8,219 nt of DNA from Bacteroidales bacterium (GTDB taxonomy: Bacteria > Bacteroidota > Bacteroidia > Bacteroidales > UBA1556), in the NCBI GenBank assembly GCA_029939445.1, contig JAOZSY010000116.1, forward strand, positions 1 through 8,219. The letters run 5' to 3'. A model generated the notes under the pieces. That model saw only the letters and a program-made list of their open reading frames with translations. It was not told the origin of the DNA and ran no database searches. Shown one piece after another: positions 5,473-8,219 of this stretch. Position 1 is the stretch's first letter. Each line of letters begins with the position of its first letter. Both the position numbers and the translations under genes were made by a program.

Positions 5473-7914
5473 CTATTTAACCAATGTAATAGTTTTATTG
5501 ATATTTAGTTTATCACCCTTAAGTCGGATATAGTATACCCCTTGGGCTACACTAGAAATATCAATCCTAATAATACTCTTTTTTACACCTAATTCTACAT
5601 TACTACTATATACAGTTTCTCCATTTACTGATACAATGTCGAGTTTTGCCTTTTGTGCCAGGGAAGTTTTTATTTCCAAAATAAATTTTCCATCAGAAGG
5701 GTTTGGGAGCACTTCAAAAACTATTTCGTTTTTGCTACCTTCAATTGCAGTACAATTTTCTACTTCTAATACTAGTGTATCTATCTTTTCACAACCGTAA
5801 TTAGTATTTGCTTTAAGCCAAATGTCATAAGTTCCAACACCCATATTATTTCCATCAACTACATAGTAATTAAGAGAAAAGCCATCATGCCACTCGTATG
5901 TATCAAATCCAAAATCAGCAGCTATCATATAACTTTCATCTTCGCATATAGTGGTGTCAGACCCAATATTTATTGGTGAGGTAATAGAAAATATATTCGT
6001 TTCAGACTCCGTATTGCTGACATTGCCAAGGCTGTCAAATAATTGGTGACTATTGCTTAGTACTTTATAATATGTCAAGTCCCAAAGAGATGTATCAATG
6101 TAATTAGTATTATAGGTTGAATCATATAAAGCCCAAGTATTTCCAGAAGATTTCTTAAATATCTGATAGTATTCGGTAGTATCTAATTCAGAAAAAGAAT
6201 TCCATTGCAAATCAAATATGCAATTATCAGTATTAGTACAACTTAATACCATACTATTAACGATATTAGAATTTAGAATAACATTATTGAAGGGATTTCT
6301 TAACTTTATACCCATATAGAAACTCATATATGGATCAGGATAATTACTAACAGCATAAGTTCCAATATTGGGATTAGTGATACTATCCACAAGAGAGAAA
6401 TTTGAACTACCGCCATTTGCCATATAGATGTAGTATGCTCTAAACAAAGAATCTACATCATTAGTAATAGGGCTCCATTTTAGAATAATATCTGAGTTTA
6501 GATCTTTTACAATACTTTCGATCTGAGGTGCTTCAAGCAATTGAGGGGGCAATATGGTTATGGATAGTAAAGACGTTTTGCTAGCTGGTACAGGGCAATA
6601 GTCATCTTTAATATTAAAAACAAAATCATAAGTAGTTTGACTATATCCTTGCGTGCTATCAAATAATAAATGATTTAAAGATGTTTCCCAATAGAAACTA
6701 GTTTGAACACCTAAAGAGCCAGTAAGGGGAGCAATAGTGTCAGGGGCTGGAGTAAGACTTGCACATGGAGGAGTATTACAACCAGTAGTTTGCGAAAAAG
6801 TAGCAATAGTTGACCCGCTAGCTGGAATATATTCACCAAATTGCAAACCATAAGCCTCTAACTCAACATTCTGAGGTGCGCCATTGGGCAAAAAACCAAT
6901 ATCTGAGCCATTAATAGTAAAACTCACTGTATCACCAGCATCAATAGTATCTTGAAAAATTATACCTCCATTTAGAGTTAGTGAAGGGGGAGTATTAGCT
7001 CCAGCCGCTAATAATACAACCTGTATATCTCGCCAAATTTCAGAAACTAGTTGTCCTGATTTATATGAAGAAACTTTTATTGAGGTAACAAATGCCCCAG
7101 TGGTATATGAGGTGAAAGAAACAAGGCCAGTTTTTGTATCAATTACTGCAGCTACATTATTTATATTTTTTGAACTATCTGGCAGTGGGTTGTTATAACT
7201 ATAACCCGCAGAGTATGTTACTGGTGTATTAGCAATTTCTGTAAGTGGTAATCCCCATTCAAAAACAAGTGAATCAAGCTCTTTATCAAAAGCATAATTA
7301 GAATATTCTGTTGGAAAACCCGTAGGAAGAACCGATTTAGCAGTTTCTGCAAATACAGGAGAATTATCAAAACAGGGGTACATATTTACATTATTGAAAG
7401 AATACATTTTTGCTCTTAATTTCCAACCTGGAGAACCATTAATATTTGTGGCTGGATTTCTACAACACGAAGCCCAATAAAAAACCCAACCTGTAGCAGG
7501 AGGAATTCCAGTAATTAGAATAGGAGCAGAATGATAAAGGTATTCCGAAACAGCTCCTGTATTATCTGCTCCGGTGGCTTCTGCCCCTGCACAGGTAATT
7601 TCTGAAATAGAAGTACCACCAAAACTACCAATATTACAATCTGGCGAAATATCTTTTGGCCATCCAGCAACCAACGTCAGCGGTATATTGCCAGCAGAGC
7701 TATTTGAATGTATAGTTTGAGTAGCTAAAAAAGGAACTCCGCCACATTCTCGATAAATTCTCATCGAAAAAATATATTTACCGCTATCTGGCTGCCCAGC
7801 AGGAATACATTCCCAAGTAATTTCACCACCCATATAATGTGATGCAAGGGATTGTTTAATGCCTGTAAAGGAAATTAATATTGTTATTATAATTAGTTTT
7901 ATTAAATATCTCAT
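5473..7914 (-). CDS. T9SS-secreted multidomain surface protein, paralogue A
   Basis: This first gene of the array encodes 813 residues and best shows the family plan. Residues 1-24 are a signal peptide (MRYLIK, Ile-rich core, cleavage after SLA24). The Cys-rich N-terminal domain (25-305) has SHYMGGEITWEC, YRECGG, CCRNP (C150-C151), DNSPVFAE, FDKELDSLVFEW and SEIWRDIQVV. This order of motifs recalls the domain that opens many Bacteroidota gliding-associated and PKD-rich proteins. An Ig/cadherin-like segment (306-457) holds TGC-N-TPPC and DDYCPVPA. Two fibronectin III-like segments follow (462-558, 559-645), then a PKD-like segment (650-721, GSDTTICEDES to VENC) and the type A sorting domain (733-813: LPNPSDGKF, VNGETVY, GVYYIRL, KTITLVK). 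The sorting domain would be recognised by the T9SS and removed at the outer membrane. An adhesion or surface-layer role is inferred. ATG 7912-7914 begins the signal peptide. No clear promoter is visible in the 224 bp upstream. Confidence 0.93.
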   Translation of the reverse strand: MRYLIKLIIITILISFTGIKQSLASHYMGGEITWECIPAGQPDSGKYIFSMRIYRECGGVPFLATQTIHSNSSAGNIPLTLVAGWPKDISPDCNIGSFGGTSISEITCAGAEATGADNTGAVSEYLYHSAPILITGIPPATGWVFYWASCCRNPATNINGSPGWKLRAKMYSFNNVNMYPCFDNSPVFAETAKSVLPTGFPTEYSNYAFDKELDSLVFEWGLPLTEIANTPVTYSAGYSYNNPLPDSSKNINNVAAVIDTKTGLVSFTSYTTGAFVTSIKVSSYKSGQLVSEIWRDIQVVLLAAGANTPPSLTLNGGIIFQDTIDAGDTVSFTINGSDIGFLPNGAPQNVELEAYGLQFGEYIPASGSTIATFSQTTGCNTPPCASLTPAPDTIAPLTGSLGVQTSFYWETSLNHLLFDSTQGYSQTTYDFVFNIKDDYCPVPASKTSLLSITILPPQLLEAPQIESIVKDLNSDIILKWSPITNDVDSLFRAYYIYMANGGSSNFSLVDSITNPNIGTYAVSNYPDPYMSFYMGIKLRNPFNNVILNSNIVNSMVLSCTNTDNCIFDLQWNSFSELDTTEYYQIFKKSSGNTWALYDSTYNTNYIDTSLWDLTYYKVLSNSHQLFDSLGNVSNTESETNIFSITSPINIGSDTTICEDESYMIAADFGFDTYEWHDGFSLNYYVVDGNNMGVGTYDIWLKANTNYGCEKIDTLVLEVENCTAIEGSKNEIVFEVLPNPSDGKFILEIKTSLAQKAKLDIVSVNGETVYSSNVELGVKKSIIRIDISSVAQGVYYIRLKGDKLNINKTITLVK
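5474..5497 (-). repeat. 24-bp block identical to the 3' end of gene B
   Basis: This is the partner of the block at 2932-2955. It covers the KTITLVK codons and two bases of the TAG stop of gene A. Confidence 0.8.
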
Positions 7915-8138
7915 AGTTAATATTTCTTGTGATTATTTTCAACTTTCGTAAGTGTAAAAAGCAATTTCTGATAACGCAGATTCTCTCGCTTACACTCTCA
8001 TACTAATTTTCATTCCGAAGTTATGATTAATAGCGATTCGACATAAAGACAGACTTTCCGTTTACATAGTTGCCTTATAGTAAAATAACTAATCACAACG
8101 CTTTATTAGCCCTAAATTATTTCAATATTACAGCCCAT
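7915..8138. other. Non-coding upstream region of gene A
   Basis: About 224 bp separate the terminator from the gene A start codon. I see no convincing open frame, tRNA or structured RNA. On the minus strand there is no exact TAnnTTTG. The nearest matches are TAATATTG (8130-8123) and a TAATTTAG a few bases further on, each with one mismatch and no well-spaced TTG. A weak 7-bp inverted repeat pairs 7951-7957 (AGTGTAA) with 7990-7996 (TTACACT). The region is twice as long as the A-B and B-C gaps, so it probably holds the control region of gene A, but the elements are not identifiable. Confidence 0.5.
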
Positions 8139-8173
8139 AAAAAAACACCCTAAGCTGAAGCAAAGAGTGTTTT
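8139..8173 (-). terminator. Intrinsic terminator, minus strand
   Basis: Bases 8142-8151 pair with 8164-8173 over 10 bp on the minus-strand transcript, with one G-U wobble (8149/8166). The loop can hold a further short GC helix. The stem is followed by a run of Ts (complement of 8139-8145, partly in the stem). The mismatch is tolerated as G-U only on the minus strand, which favours minus-direction termination, although the T4 on the other side could allow some plus-strand activity. It lies 22 bp after a plausible stop at 8195, so it would end the gene to the right and insulate the array from it. Confidence 0.7.
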
Positions 8174-8194
8174 AAATATCTTGTTAAAATAGCT

Positions 8195-8218
8195 TTATAA
8201 TTTTTTAATTACTTTCTC
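8195..8218 (-). CDS. Possible C-terminal end of a minus-strand gene, cut by the window edge
   Basis: The minus-strand frame entering at 8218 reads EKVIKKL and stops at TAA (8195-8197). A basic, hydrophobic ending of this kind is common at the end of T9SS sorting domains (compare KRKITII and KTITLVK here), but seven residues cannot assign a family. The main support is position: a strong minus-strand terminator begins 22 bp further on. It may be another T9SS cargo gene or something unrelated. Confidence 0.45.
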   Translation of the reverse strand, partial: EKVIKKL

Positions 8219-8219
8219 A

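Noticed and set aside
371..7914. Recent gene conversion between A and C in the N-terminal domain
   Set aside because: A and C share protein motifs there that B lacks, but their third codon positions differ in the same stretches, so shared ancestry with change in B is simpler.
7915..8138. A structured RNA or riboswitch upstream of gene A
   Set aside because: Only a weak 7-bp inverted repeat with a long loop was found, with no conserved RNA motif that I recognise.
1..8219. CRISPR array, insertion sequence, tRNA or phage genes
   Set aside because: There are no regularly spaced repeats, transposase motifs, tRNA-like cloverleaf sequences or phage proteins; the large-scale repetition is explained by the three paralogues.

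Overview
The window is AT-rich and reads as Bacteroidota DNA. Three long minus-strand genes each encode a Sec signal peptide at the N-terminus and a type IX secretion (T9SS) type A sorting domain at the C-terminus. Two of them are preceded by perfect matches to the Bacteroidota -7 promoter element TAnnTTTG. The T9SS is restricted to this phylum, so the phylum call is strong. I cannot name a genus.

Layout, left to right. Bases 1-80 may hold the 3' end of a plus-strand gene cut by the window edge; a hairpin overlaps it. Bases 87-345 hold a decayed, frameshifted T9SS sorting domain with no gene body. Three tandem paralogues on the minus strand fill 371-7914. In order of transcription they are A (5473-7914, 813 aa), B (2931-5360, 809 aa) and C (371-2812, 813 aa), separated by 112 bp (A-B) and 118 bp (B-C). 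To the right, 7915-8138 is a non-coding upstream region. It is closed by a minus-strand intrinsic terminator at 8139-8173, which appears to end another minus-strand gene whose last codons are at 8195-8218.

The paralogues share one architecture: signal peptide (1-24); a Cys-rich N-terminal domain starting right after cleavage (about 25-305); an Ig/cadherin-like segment ending in a DDYCP motif (about 306-458); two fibronectin III-like segments (about 460-645); a PKD-like segment opening with GSDTTIC (about 650-721); and the sorting domain (about the last 80 residues). This is the plan of large secreted or surface-anchored Bacteroidota proteins of the gliding/adhesion type. No catalytic domain is visible. 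A likely role is adhesion or a cell-surface coat, but this is inference.

A and B are closest to each other, especially in the C-terminal half and around the stop codon. C is more divergent in the fibronectin and PKD-like part. B differs from both A and C at several cysteines, which points to a rewired disulfide pattern. B and C appear to have their own promoters, so the copies could be expressed separately. Nothing here resembles a phage, transposon, CRISPR array or RNA gene.
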